Assembly: GCA_023231475.1 (NCBI GenBank)
Contig: JALJEE010000288.1
Coordinates: 1-64,000, forward strand
Source of the DNA: Seison nebaliae
Taxonomy: Eukaryota; Rotifera; Pararotatoria; Seisonacea; Seisonidae
Direction of reading: 5' to 3'
Length of the DNA stretch: 64,000 nucleotides
Below are positions 1-10,757 of this stretch, one piece after another (positions within the stretch are counted from its first letter, which is position 1; each line of letters starts with the position of its first letter). The translations under genes and the position numbers were made by a program. The notes under the pieces were generated by a model. The model worked only from the letters and a program-made list of their open reading frames with translations. It made no database searches and was not told the DNA's origin.

Positions 1-226
1 TGTCTGGATTTTTGTTTTCCAAAATTTACAGAGGAATCGAGTCTTATCAGTTTGGAATCAAACTATTTCAAGATAAAAAATATACTGCATTTCTGTTAAG
101 AAATGAATTAAAATTGTTGAAGGCATTCTTTTGTATAGAGATGGAACATAGAGACTAGGAAGAGGGATATTATCCATAACGGATATTTTTAACAAATTCA
201 TTTCATTCAGTCTTTTTTAAATCTCG
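1..226. other. Sequence before the MULE remnant, no feature
   Basis: AT-rich sequence with no frame that I can support. It may hold the left end of the transposon remnant that starts at about 227, but I see no terminal inverted repeat. Confidence 0.5.
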
Positions 227-1521
227 ATGAATTCAAAGGAGTTTTCTTTGTCGAAAACGAATAAGCGAAAAGAATTGTTGATCTATCACAATTATGATTA
301 TCGTTTGAAGCATATATGGAAAGATAATTGTACAAAATCGTGGATTTGTAAGGTCAAGAATTGCAAAGCGAAGATCGTAAGTAGTGGAACGGACATTATA
401 AGTTATGATGAAACTCATAACCACTTATTGGATTATGAAAGATCCGAATTGAGGGAAAGAAAGGTTGAAATGAAGGAGAAGGTTTAGTTAGGAGTAGAGA
501 CAGAAAAGGCAATAATATCGACCGTTTCGTCAATGACAGAGGCTGCGAAAGCGAAGATGGCCACGAAAAATACCATGCAACGTATGCGCCGACGACAGGA
601 GGGCCCTGCTACGAATAATGTGTGTACTCAATTGGTTCCACTCATTAGTTCGTTCATTATTTTCGATTCAAATGAAGATGAAATCCCTTCTCATATACCG
701 TATGACAAAGTTGCAGATGGACGAATGTTAATTCTCAGATCAAAGAAAGCTGAATTTGTTATTGAAACATCAAAAGACTGGTTTCTGGATGGTACATTCA
801 AGGTAGTTCCACCCTCATTCTACCAACTGTACATAGTTCATGTGGAATAGAAGGGAACCAGTTTTCCTATTTTCTATTCTCTGATGAGCAACAAGTCTGA
901 ATCGACGTATCTCTTGATGCTCGAAATCATTAAAACGAAATATTCTGTAAGGCCATCATCGATGATGTTCGATTTCGAGCTGGCTGCAGTGAATGCAGCG
1001 AGGAAAACATACATGGATGTTATTTTCATTTTCGGCAGTGTATTCACCGCCAAATTAAAAAACATCAAACAGCATTAGATGGAGATGATAAATAAATATA
1101 GAAGTTTTTCGCCGCTCTTTCCTTCATTCCTACTGATAAAGTTGAACCCGAGTTAAAAAAAATTTATCACAACGCTCCGTTAACTTGGGATCCGATTTTT
1201 AATTATTTCCACCAACAATTCATTGGTTATCGGGATATTCGGAATAATTTGATAAACAATAATTTTCCCATTCATGTTTGGAACAATTTCGAAGCAATGC
1301 GGAAAAACGGCACTCCTTCTATTACTAATAATATTGCGGAAAGTTTCAATAATTATTTCAATCGAATATCCTCCGGTCAACAGGTAGGTATATTCCGAAT
1401 CTCTTCCGAATAGGAAGCAGAAAAGAATAAAAATCCAAAAATGAAGAAAACACTTACTGCTCGTTTGAAAAACTTAATTGACGCATTTGATACGACTTTT
1501 CATCGTATTTCGAAGAAATAA
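227..1521 (+). pseudogene. Decayed MULE-type transposase with FLYWCH-like zinc-finger head
   Basis: Four plus-strand coding blocks in different frames read in order like a Mutator-like (MULE) transposase. 227-487 resembles a FLYWCH-type DNA-binding finger: a W-x-C-x4-C pair and a late H-x-H. 533-850 carries the pre-catalytic stretch ending in FLDGTFK, typical of FLYWCH-associated MULE proteins. 884-1078 continues the catalytic core. 1103-1382 reads FAALSF-(I)PTDKVEPE and then TNNIAESFNNYFNR, the conserved C-terminal part of the family. A last short frame ends at 1521. Stops at 485 and 848 and a shift near 1080 separate the blocks, so the gene is dead. Family knowledge: the enzyme cuts and pastes DNA. 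I infer an old insertion. Confidence 0.75.
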
Positions 1522-1577
1522 AGAAAATTGTATGAACTATTTATAATATAGTAAATATCGCATTTTTACAAGTCTGC

Positions 1578-1641
1578 CTGGCTCTTTTGTCCCGTTGCTC
1601 TTTTGTACCGTGGTTCTTTTGTCTCATGGCTCTTATGTCCT
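1578..1641. repeat. Four tandem copies of a 16-bp unit
   Basis: Successive 16-bp blocks at 1578, 1594, 1610 and 1626 share the core CTCTTTTGT, with a few differences between copies. The run sits just beyond the MULE remnant and may be its subterminal repeat region. Confidence 0.7.
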
Positions 1642-1655
1642 TCTCCCCTTTTTCT

Positions 1656-1717
1656 CACCCAATTGTCTACTAAATCGACTTTTCTTCACTTAATTGTCTA
1701 TTAAACGTAAATTTCCT
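1656..1717. repeat. Two tandem copies of a 31-bp unit
   Basis: Blocks 1656-1686 and 1687-1717 align along their length and share AATTGTCTA(C/T)TAAA. A third, more decayed block may follow to about 1748. Together with the 16-bp array this suggests a repeat-built transposon end. Confidence 0.6.
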
Positions 1718-1749
1718 CATCTTCTATTTGCCTTTTAAATTCCTTAATA

Positions 1750-2467
1750 CTAATTGAAATATCTTAAGATTATTATAATTGTTACGAATATATTTGGGCG
1801 TGCGTAGCGCAGTGGTCTATGCACATTCCCAACGTCACAATGAGACAGACGTAAAAAAGATATAAAAAGTAAAGCCGTAAGGAGGGAGATCACCCAAAAA
1901 ATATTAGGCAGTTAAGTTAGACAGCGCTCTTAAAGTGATGTAGAAAGCGATGATTGAATGGTGATGAAGAGACTGAAATAGATGATAAAGTTATTGGTGG
2001 ATTGAACATTGGATGAGTATAATGTGAGAACGACGAAATTGAATCTTCGAAAATTTTTGTGAAATCCATGATGCGAATTTTAGATTTTGTAATAATGCGT
2101 AAATAATTTCATATTATAGTGGTTATATCATAGTGGGGGCGAGGTTAGAGAAAAATGCCGTTGGTTAGAAAGTTTTTGACCACGAGACCATGTGTCACTT
2201 TTTCATGCTGAAACCGAATATTTTACTTAAAATTAGTTATTTTTAAAATTTCTCAACCTAAAATATGATTCTCGAATCTCAAAAATAGAGAAAAATGAAG
2301 TTTGTTAATTAATCGATTATTGGACGACGATTTTTAAATTTATTTTTGTCGATGTTAGAACTATTTGAAAGAGCTTGAATTAGGCTATCTAACAGTATGC
2401 TCCCTTACGCATATAATGCTATTTGAAGAAAGTTATGAGCATTTATAAAATATAGAATTTTGTCCGA
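1750..2467. other. Non-coding sequence between two transposon remnants
   Basis: There is no supported gene. A TAGCGCAGTGG stretch at about 1804-1814 matches the Pol III A-box pattern, but no B-box follows, so I do not call a tRNA or SINE. The right end (2445-2495) has a sequence resembling a Tc1/mariner terminal repeat. Confidence 0.4.
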
Positions 2468-3235
2468 TTACTTTTGAATACAGCTGTATACTTCTTCTAT
2501 TACATTTAAGTCTGGACTACATGGGTGCCACGCCATAACATTAATTAAATTGTTATTAAACCATTCCTTGGTGGTTTTTGCGGTGTGAGGTCTGGCGTTG
2601 TCCTGTTGAAACATCAAATGAGGATGTTCTTTGGATAGAGGGGCCAAATATTTTTGAAGAATTTCAATGTATTTCTCGGAATTTACTGACCCATCGATGA
2701 AAACAATCGGTGATTTACCTTCATATCAAATGCCGGCCCATACCATGACACCCAACCTGGAGCCCCTCACCGATTTTGAGAAAATAGAGGGTTCCTTCTT
2801 TAGGTCAGGCCAATAGAACGTAAAACCGTCAGGACCATTGATATTAAATTTTTTTTCGTCACTGAAGATAACGAATTGACCATTATTTCCCTCACTGATC
2901 CAATTTCTAATGTTTTCTACCCGGTTGGCCATAGATTTTTTTGTCCATAATGGTTCTTTTTTCAATTTTTCTCTTCGTCGATGTTGTTAATCTTCGATTC
3001 ACTGTGCTCACAATTACATCTAAATCCGATTTACTGGTAATTTTTCTACATGAACTCCCAACATTTCCGGCTTCCTTTAATAAACGACGGCCTTTTTGCG
3101 ACCTATCTTCGACATATTTTTCCCATATATTACGCATTTCGATCGGAGGAGTTTTCGGGCGACACTCATTCCTTCACCAAAATAGGCGTCAATTTGGCCT
3201 TTTTCATAATCGTTCGATACATTTGCTTTACCCAT
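2468..3235 (-). pseudogene. Tc1/mariner-type (Tc3-like) transposase remnant
   Basis: Read on the minus strand from ATG 3233-3235, the segment shows a typical Tc-family start (MGKANVSNDYEKGQIDAYF), then a helix-turn-helix region in another frame. Next comes the DDE catalytic part: FSDEKKFN with the first Asp, an in-frame stop after WAGI, FQQDNARPH with the second Asp, and SPDLNVIE with the end of the motif. At least two frame changes and one internal stop make it non-functional. The frame ends at 2468 shortly after the last catalytic block, shorter than normal, where the DNA turns into a possible terminal repeat. Confidence 0.8.
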
Positions 3236-3538
3236 ATCTCCGAAAGACTTTGATTAGCTGTAGTTTTAAATTTAAATCAATATTACATCATGTGGACCTA
3301 AAATTTATTAATATTTTTTAAAGTTTTGACAAAAATAAATCAGGATTTTGAATTTCATATGTAAAATGATGGTATTAATAGTTGCTATGATAATATAGAA
3401 AGGTATATCTAAATGTAGAATGAATATTTCGTTTAAAATAAAGTATAATTCGAACTGTGTACGAATTGTTGAAATAAATGACTTTATTTTTTAAGTGAAA
3501 TTTTACTTTGATAAAATTGTGATAATGATTATAAATAA
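3236..3538. other. Spacer between transposon remnant and MCTS1 3' end
   Basis: AT-rich spacer with no gene. An imperfect foldback (TAAAATAAAGT against ACTTTATTTTTTAA, with inner AATTCG/CGAATT) lies at about 3430-3500, just past the MCTS1 stop. Confidence 0.4.
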
Positions 3539-4226
3539 TTATTTCACTGCAGACATTCTCCAAAGACCATCGTTCAAATAATGGACAAGATCAATTGCAA
3601 TGCCTTTGTTAACTTCTTGTATTTTTTCGCTGGACATCCTCATACGTCCAATGGCCATTGCATGTTCTTTCCCTTCAGCCATAATGGCGACATATTCGTC
3701 TTCATCGATATTAGCTTCTAATTTCGCTCCTGTTGATGTCAATCCCGGACACATAATATTTGCACCTGATATCACGAATTTAATTGCTCCTTTGTCAACT
3801 TGTTGTCTGGTCATCATTTGAGGATCTGAAAGAGAATAAATTTGTCTTGTAAAATTATGAACCAACATTGATGTAGTAATTGCAATGTGGGAATGAATGG
3901 AGTACCTTTGGATCGAAAAAATTGTGGATTGCCTTTGAAATCACAAAGAATTTCTATATGATCCGTACTTGATTTGAAGAAAGATAAAATTTTATACAAT
4001 TATAAATTACAAACCATTTTGCAATTTTTGCAACTTCTCTCTTAGGGAAAGCGATATTCATATAGGATGTCAGAATTGGATATCTTCGAATAATCTTCTC
4101 TTTGACCGTTTTCAAATCATTTCTCTTCATCTGATTACAGGTGCTAATGTTATCGTTGTCAACAAATCTTTAATGCTATCATTTAAATTAAAATTAAGAG
4201 ATTATAAGACGAAACTTTTTGAACAT
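3539..4226 (-). CDS. MCTS1: MCTS1 translation re-initiation factor (PUA domain)
   Basis: MCTS1 pairs with DENR to recycle 40S subunits and support re-initiation on the ribosome. I assemble four exons on the minus strand: 4226-4216, 4167-4015, 3967-3867 and 3825-3539. They give 183 residues, against about 181 in other animals. The joined N-terminus starts MFKKF, and the C-terminal exon carries the PUA core ([36 protein letters not shown]). The first coding exon is only 11 nt. The introns are 48, 47 and 41 nt and begin GTTTCG, GTTTGT and GTTGGT, so none has a GTAAGT-type donor. Each junction is fixed by frame and by alignment to the family. Confidence 0.95.
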
Positions 4227-4784
4227 TTCTGATTTGTAGCGAAATTTAATTTATCGTTTCCAATTTTTGCTAGTCGTTTTATTTTAATTATCTTCTATGC
4301 CTAAGTTCTGAAACTATTTGAACTGTGGAGAGTTATTTCAAAAATTATGGAATCTCACTACGACAATTCCATTCAGCAGAATATCATATTTACTCATAAT
4401 TATTATTTATATACTACTAGTTAACTAAATATTATAATTATTGTTATATATTACAATTATATATTTAATATTGAAGTTATTTATTGAAATAATGGAAGCA
4501 TTTATTTAACTTTCATGATTCCAAATTTAGAGTTACTTATATTCTTCCTTCATTGATATTGAAATTTCAAATATTTATAAAGAAATTTCTGTTGGAAAAT
4601 CAGATATTCACTAAATTATTATTATTAACCAAAGTATTCAATGTGAGAGTATCAATTAGTATATAAACCTAATTGGGAAAAGAAAGAACAACATACTCTT
4701 TTAAAAGAAATCAAATTTCATTTTTTTAATGTTCAATTTTAAGAAATTATTCATTTTCTACATTTTTTTAATTTCTCATTCCAG
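4227..4784. other. Gap between MCTS1 start and the next gene; may hold its missing 5' exon
   Basis: Very AT-rich, including long A/T runs at 4390-4480. It should contain the MCTS1 promoter and the unplaced first exon(s) of the cysteine-rich gene that starts before 4785. I could not identify that exon. Confidence 0.35.
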
Positions 4785-5243
4785 TTTGACAGTAATCGAT
4801 TTACATCGAGAATTAAAAGGTTTCATAACATTGTCCCAATTTGTCTAACCATCCGTTCATATAGGAAGGAATCATTGTAGTTGTGTAACAGATTTTACTA
4901 AAATTTGCACATGTTGCCTATTAGTTAATGAAGAAAATGGTTAGATGAATTTAGACAATTATGATTCTTAATTATAGGAACTTCAGAATGCTTGGTAATT
5001 AGTAAATTATCGGATAGATTAAGTTTGAAGTACAGTCGAGGTATGAACCAGATACAGATAGTGGATTTATTTCCTCAAAATCCAACTTTTACCAAATGTT
5101 TTCAAAAGAATAATAAACTGATTGTTTGTATTGTCCCGTTATTTGTGAAAGTTAAGGAGAATTTAGTAACCGGATGTTTCGTCACTTACGGGAATAATTA
5201 TCGAAAGAAAGATATATCAATTTGCTTTAATTTTATAAAATAA
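4785..5243 (+). CDS. Small cysteine-rich protein, DUF4773-like (5' end not found)
   Basis: Three exons, 4785-4819, 4865-4939 and 4978-5243, join in frame across introns of 45 nt (GTTTCA...TAG) and 38 nt (GTTAGA...TAG). The product (about 124 residues, partial at its start) reads GRNHCSC, then CTCCLLV, then single cysteines spaced to the end (SECLVIS, TKCFQ, VCIVP, TGCFV, SICFNF). This spacing resembles the secreted DUF4773 family, known best from arthropods and with no assigned function. An upstream exon with a signal peptide is expected but not seen. The stop is only 25 bp from the STPG2 stop on the other strand. No exon except the last contains a long open frame, so the gene is easy to miss. 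Confidence 0.6.
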
Positions 5244-5268
5244 AAAAATTAGTTTAAGGTTATTATCC

Positions 5269-7428
5269 TCAAATGTTCATTTTTGCAGGTTTTGTTTGAA
5301 TTTTGGATTTAGCTATATTGGCAGCTATATTTCCATCATAAGTTATATTGAATGTTTTCTTGATCATTGTATCGGATAATTCATTAGGTAATTGATAATG
5401 ACCAGGTCCTGGAACGTCAGTGATCGGTTCTTGAAATCGAGTACTTTTCGACAGGTTCCCACCAATCACTTTCTTTTTTGAATTATTTGTCAGATTATAC
5501 AGATTTGGAGCTAAAATGATAATTATAATAATTCATTGAAAAAGTCTTATGAATAACCAGGAATGTCGGTTTGAGTTCTCAAGAACTCTGGTAATTTCTC
5601 CTCCGATTTCTTCTTTCGATTATCATGTTCGATAACAAAAGTTTTCGATCTTTTCATTTTCCTCAATCTTTTCATGGAGGATTTTAGAACACCGTCATTT
5701 AAAGCGTTGTATGCATTTGCTACATCATATAAGCCTGGTCCTAAAAATTCAACGTCGGATGCCAAAGCCAAAGATTGTTTCTTTTCTAAAGATACTTTAG
5801 GTTTATCTTCTAAACGAGGAACAACTGATTCAAAAACAGCTGATTTCTTCTTCTTAATTACTTCATGTTTCCTTAAAAAACTGTCGTCAATAAAATGAGA
5901 TCCTGGTCCAGGTACTTCCAATTTGTTTCTTGAAAAACATTGACGTGGAACGGTTGACATAAATGGAGGTTTTCTACCGAATTCAAGGAAAGCCTTTTTC
6001 AAATTTTCATCAGTGAATGACAATTGGTTATACTCACAAGGTGATGGCCGATAAAGTGAAGAAGATGATAAAGATTTCTTGAAACGAGTATCTGTCTGAT
6101 TAAATGGAACACTTTTCAAATTTTTATTTTTTCGGAATGATTCATAATAAGATTTCATATCTACATATGATCCTGGAGCTGGATTCTCATTAACATCTGT
6201 ATTAAATCTCTAAAGAAATTGATTAGATGAATTTATATTTATTAATTTAATAACTTTACTACTTGTCCCAAAAGGAATTTTAGTTAATAAGTTATTCTTC
6301 TTATTCGCTATCGGAAAATCACTTCTTAATTCATATGCTCCAGGTGGTGGAATACTCTATGATAATAGTTTGGATAAACTGAAAAAAATATTAATTTAAC
6401 TTCCTTCAAAGCATTTGACACAACTTTCTCCGTAAATCTTTCGAGCGGTTTTTTAGAAGATTCATCACTTTCAACCTGCCTAACATTTATATTTTCCTTC
6501 TGTACCCTTTCTCCGTATGGAGAATAATGACCTGGTCCGGGAGCTTCACCATCTAAATTTGCATTTCCGAATAATGTCGAGAATCGATCGGACGTTCTAT
6601 TTCCAAATCGTATTCCTTTGTATTGGTCAGTAGTCCGTTTCTGAAAATATAATTAAAAATGAATTTCTTTTAAATATTCCAACGATATCACCAATGTCAT
6701 AAAAGTCAGTTTTCTTATTTTCTTCCGCTGCTTCTTGTGGTTGTAATTCACCATCAGCTTCTTCCATATATCCATATGCTAAACGTGGATGAGGTATTGA
6801 TGGGGCTTCAAACTTCCGAACAAATTTTATCTTTTAACGATAAATGCCATTGAATTCCACGAATGAAAGAATTCAAACTTTTTTTTTGTTTAATTTTTCT
6901 TTATTCTTTTTCAAATGTGAAAACGATGCTAAGTCCAAACCTTCCAACTGAAATTTTTTATCGAACGTTCCTTTCACATTATAAGTTGTTGGACTTGGAA
7001 CGGATTTCTTTTGTTGGGCAAATCGTTTCACTGTCGATCTTAACGACGTACCTCCCTGATAAAACTTTTATTAAGCAAATTAATAATTTGGAAAACTAAC
7101 TCGATTCCCCAACTTCTCTATATCGAGTCCTTCATTGTGTGTTGTGTCATAATATCCTAATTTACCAGTTAGAAACTGTCAAATGCTAAAAACGATATGA
7201 TTTGAACCTGGTCCTGGTGCATTACTATTCATGTTGAAAACATTTCTATCTGCCAATGAAGCAAATGGAGCAAAATCTAAAAATGAACATGATTGTCAAT
7301 GTCATGAAGATAATTAGACTTTTTCGTTGAGGTTTAAATCTTCCAGCTATTTCATAAGAACCCGGTCCCAAAATTTCATCTGTTCTATGTTGCGCTAGAT
7401 CTAAGTTTCGGTTACTTCGGTAATACAT
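5269..7428 (-). CDS. STPG2: Sperm-tail PG-rich repeat protein 2 (STPG2)
   Basis: STPG proteins carry Pro-Gly repeats and are associated with sperm tails and axonemal microtubules. Nine minus-strand exons are 7428-7320, 7276-7208, 7156-7101, 7055-6879, 6830-6684, 6640-6401, 6356-6255, 6209-5558 and 5510-5269. They total 1,794 nt, an exact multiple of three (597 residues). The start MYYRSNRNLDLAQ followed by LGPGSYEI matches the STPG2 N-terminus. Repeats seen in order include LGPGSYE, APGPGYY, APGPGHYSPYG, IPPPGAYEL, PAPGSYV, VPGPGSHF, LGPGLYDV, DIPAPNLY and VPGPGHYQLP. Eight introns of 43-51 nt: seven begin GTT and the first begins GTC. It is longer than the human protein. Confidence 0.88.
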
Positions 7429-10400
7429 TTTTAATTGGGATTAATTCTTGACTTATCAACTTATCAATTAAGTTTGTTGATAATGTTATTTTATCAGAAG
7501 GATCAATGATAGATATTTATACAGAGTTCCCGATAGCAACTAATCTAAAGTTTTATTCGCAGATAATTTCCATTTAATTTTTTATTCCATCAAATATCAA
7601 GAAGAAAGCTTGGAAAGTTTAACCATATTGTTCATTTCGCTTGAATTCAAATCTTTTCATTAGTTAGTCTAATTATTTTCATTCTAATTTTAAAATTATG
7701 TTTGATACTTCTCAATTGAAAAATATCTTCAAAAAATAAAAATTTTTTAAAAGTTAAATTCTTGTGAAGTTTCAACTTTATCTCACTTGTAGTCAATTTT
7801 GGGTTGAATAACATTTTGTAGATATTAGATAAAATCTATTGCGGAAACAAATTTGATGAAGAGATGATTAGATATTTCTTTAACATTTCTTTTAAATTTC
7901 CTTTTATTATTATAGAAATTTTGTTAGTTAGAAGATTTCTCGTGGGAAATTCCTTTCTCTACCTCTGATAATAGATCGATTAAGCTAATATGTTTTGTAA
8001 GAGATTAAGTTGAGCATAATTCATCGCAGGTATTAACAGGTAAAGATGATATAATACATTAGTTAATGAGTTAGTGATGAAAGCATATTAATACATATCG
8101 GCTCATTACTAACATAAATTGGAGGATTATTCGAATTTCTCTTGAAAATCTGAAAGAAAAATGGAAGATTAAGATTGAGGTAGAATTATATCAGTCTTTA
8201 TGATCTTCATTTAATTTACAGATGAATGATTGATGAATGAGAGAGATGGAGGAAGTAAATTGTTCATCATTTTCATATTCTTACTATATTAGAAGTGAGG
8301 GCAGAATGGCGAACCGACAGCGACCGCTAATCGGATTAATTAATGAATCATTTCTATTCCGTTACAATTCATTTTTCTGTTATACGTTGCAATTTATTGG
8401 GCAGTTGATAGTGTCATTTTCCTCATATTACATCCGTTATTCTCTTATGAGTCGACTTCAACCATATCTTCTTCTACCAACGATGAACCACCTTTTCTTA
8501 ATTCTTTTCCATTCGTCACAAATATCTTACGATCTCTAGAATATCTTTTAATCAAATATTCGTTAATTGAATTGTTAATCTTGAAAATATGTAAAGAAAA
8601 TGTCATTGGGTAAGAGATTGAATGAATGAACTGATTCATGTCAATGTTAAGACGAAACTGAAAGAAAATTCATGGAATGTTCTCCATCAAACTTTCCATT
8701 CTTCATGATCGACATAATTCTTTCAGTCATCTTCCAATTCGACTTCTTTCCTTCTGGTAAATTCTAAATCATTTATAAGAATTTCGTCGATTTTCTGTTG
8801 AAGATGAAATTTATATTATATGTCCTATTTTTTCGTCACAAAATATTGAGATTCATGAAATTAAGTGAACCATAAATATTTTTCCTTAATTCTTTAAACT
8901 TTCTGTAGCTGTAACCTTTCCTAACCGATGGTTAATATATATATTATATGTGATATCTATCTCCATCCTCACAAATGAAATAGATTTGGGAGAATGGGGA
9001 ATAAAATGAAATTAATTGATTTCCTAAATCTATTCTGAATAGACCATTCACTTATTAACTTTGACAATTAACTGATAGTGACACAGTTATTCATTATGAC
9101 ATCATTAAACTTTCCATTAGATTACTTTCTCCTTTATCCAACAATTTCTTTCATGAAATATTTTAATTAGAAACTAATTAGAATCATTCATTTATTGAAC
9201 ATGGTTATATGATCATCATGTTCAAATGAATGTCATAATCAACACCATTTTTGTGAAATTGACCGATTTGTCATTTGTACGAATCATTTCTTTAATATTT
9301 TATGTAAAACGGAAATGAGAATTATCATTTCCTAATTATACAAATTTCTAGTTGTAACGAAACTTAATTTTACGAATGTATTAGATTTGAGAGCTGTTGT
9401 TGTAGTAAAAAATTTGGAAAATTTTCATTTAATTGTTACGAAGTGACGTAATCCGTATAATGGAAAATAGCCTCTTCCGCAAAAATTATTAATTCAGTTC
9501 TGAAGTGTTCGAAAATTTGTTTACATTCCGAATAAAGTTATAGTGTTGTAGTATGTGGAAAATAAACATTTTATTCTCCTTTTTTCCCATCGGTATGGGA
9601 TGAAAATCGTCAAAATTCATCATTAGTCGTCATGGTAACGAGATATTGTCATCAATAATCATTTTCTCTTATTCGACATGAGAATGATTATAAGTAAGTG
9701 GAATTGATTCGAATTTCAAATTGAAGTTTAGTTTTGATGAGTAATGGAACCATATGGAGAAGATTCTCTGTTCCTCTTCCACTTTCTCCAACGTAAATAA
9801 AAAATTCTTATTCGTAAGCGAAAGTATTCATTGATGCGGGTCAAGAATAAATAAACATTCTTCCTAAACCAAATTTACTCATAGAATGGACGCCCAAATA
9901 TTCCCGTTGATTTCACTATCAACATTATTACAATTATTCTGAAGAACATTATCGCCGCCTTCATCTTCATCATATAATTTCTTTTCATTCCCTCAAAAAT
10001 TTATCAGTCAAATAAAAGAAATTTATAAATTATCTATCCATTATCTCTCTCAGACATCAACATAAACTTCAACATTTTTACTCTTAACCATTTAATGTTA
10101 CTCTGTACAAGAGAACTGTGCACATATAATTCACCATAAGATATTTCGTTTTTTCCATCTTCGTTAATGTTCCTATTCTAAATGAAAGAAATCTCACAAT
10201 ATTGTCTTTTAATTCAAACTTATTTCATGTTTATCAATTTCGTCATTATTTACCTGAATCCTATCATGAAATTGAAGTACCGTTCAGTATAGTACATGTT
10301 CTTCAAAAATATTAAAGATGAAAGGAATTCATCCACAATGAATAGGAGAAGTGCCTGATAAGTAGCCATCGGTCAAATGACTCCTAATCATAAATTCATT

Positions 10401-10500
10401 ATTGTCTCTTCTCCTGATTCATAAATAAATTATTATCATTCGCTCTTGTCAAATACTAGTCAAAAATATTATACCGAATCGGTTTATCGATATTACCGAT
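7429..10500. other. Gene-poor region, first part
   Basis: No supported gene on either strand. Short frames here (such as 8237-8539) are rich in F, S, Y and L, and have no recognisable domain or splice partner. It lies between STPG2 and the UNC5-like gene and is a candidate regulatory landscape. Confidence 0.45.
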
Positions 10501-10662
10501 ATGTTTTCATCTTTTCTTCTACGTATCTCACTCAAAAAAAGGAAATTTTTCGTTTTTCCACTAAACTTCCAACTACTTGGTCGATTTTTAGAGAATTATG
10601 TTAGTACTAATAGTCATCCCAAAGTAGTAAAATTAAAAAAAATAAATTATTATTATTCCAAA

Positions 10663-10757
10663 GTCAAATTTCCTTCAATTTCTCTATATTTTTTGAACTC
10701 TTTAAGAAAATAAAATCCAGACACCTAAAAATATAGAAAAATTGAAGGAAATTTGAC
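10663..10757. repeat. Near-perfect 31-nt foldback (hairpin)
   Basis: The left arm 10663-10693 begins GTCAAATTTCCTTCAATTT. The right arm 10727-10757 is its reverse complement with a single mismatch. The loop is about 33 nt. The arms stop sharply on both sides. It could be a microRNA precursor, a small foldback element or a recent inverted duplication. Confidence 0.75.

Noticed and set aside
8237-8539. 100-codon plus-strand frame
   Set aside because: It is rich in F, S, Y and L, has no domain, start context or splice partner, and is typical of chance frames here.
9444-9451. TGACGTAA, a CRE/ATF-like site
   Set aside because: A single 8-mer in 16 kb of non-coding DNA is expected by chance; no cluster or nearby promoter.
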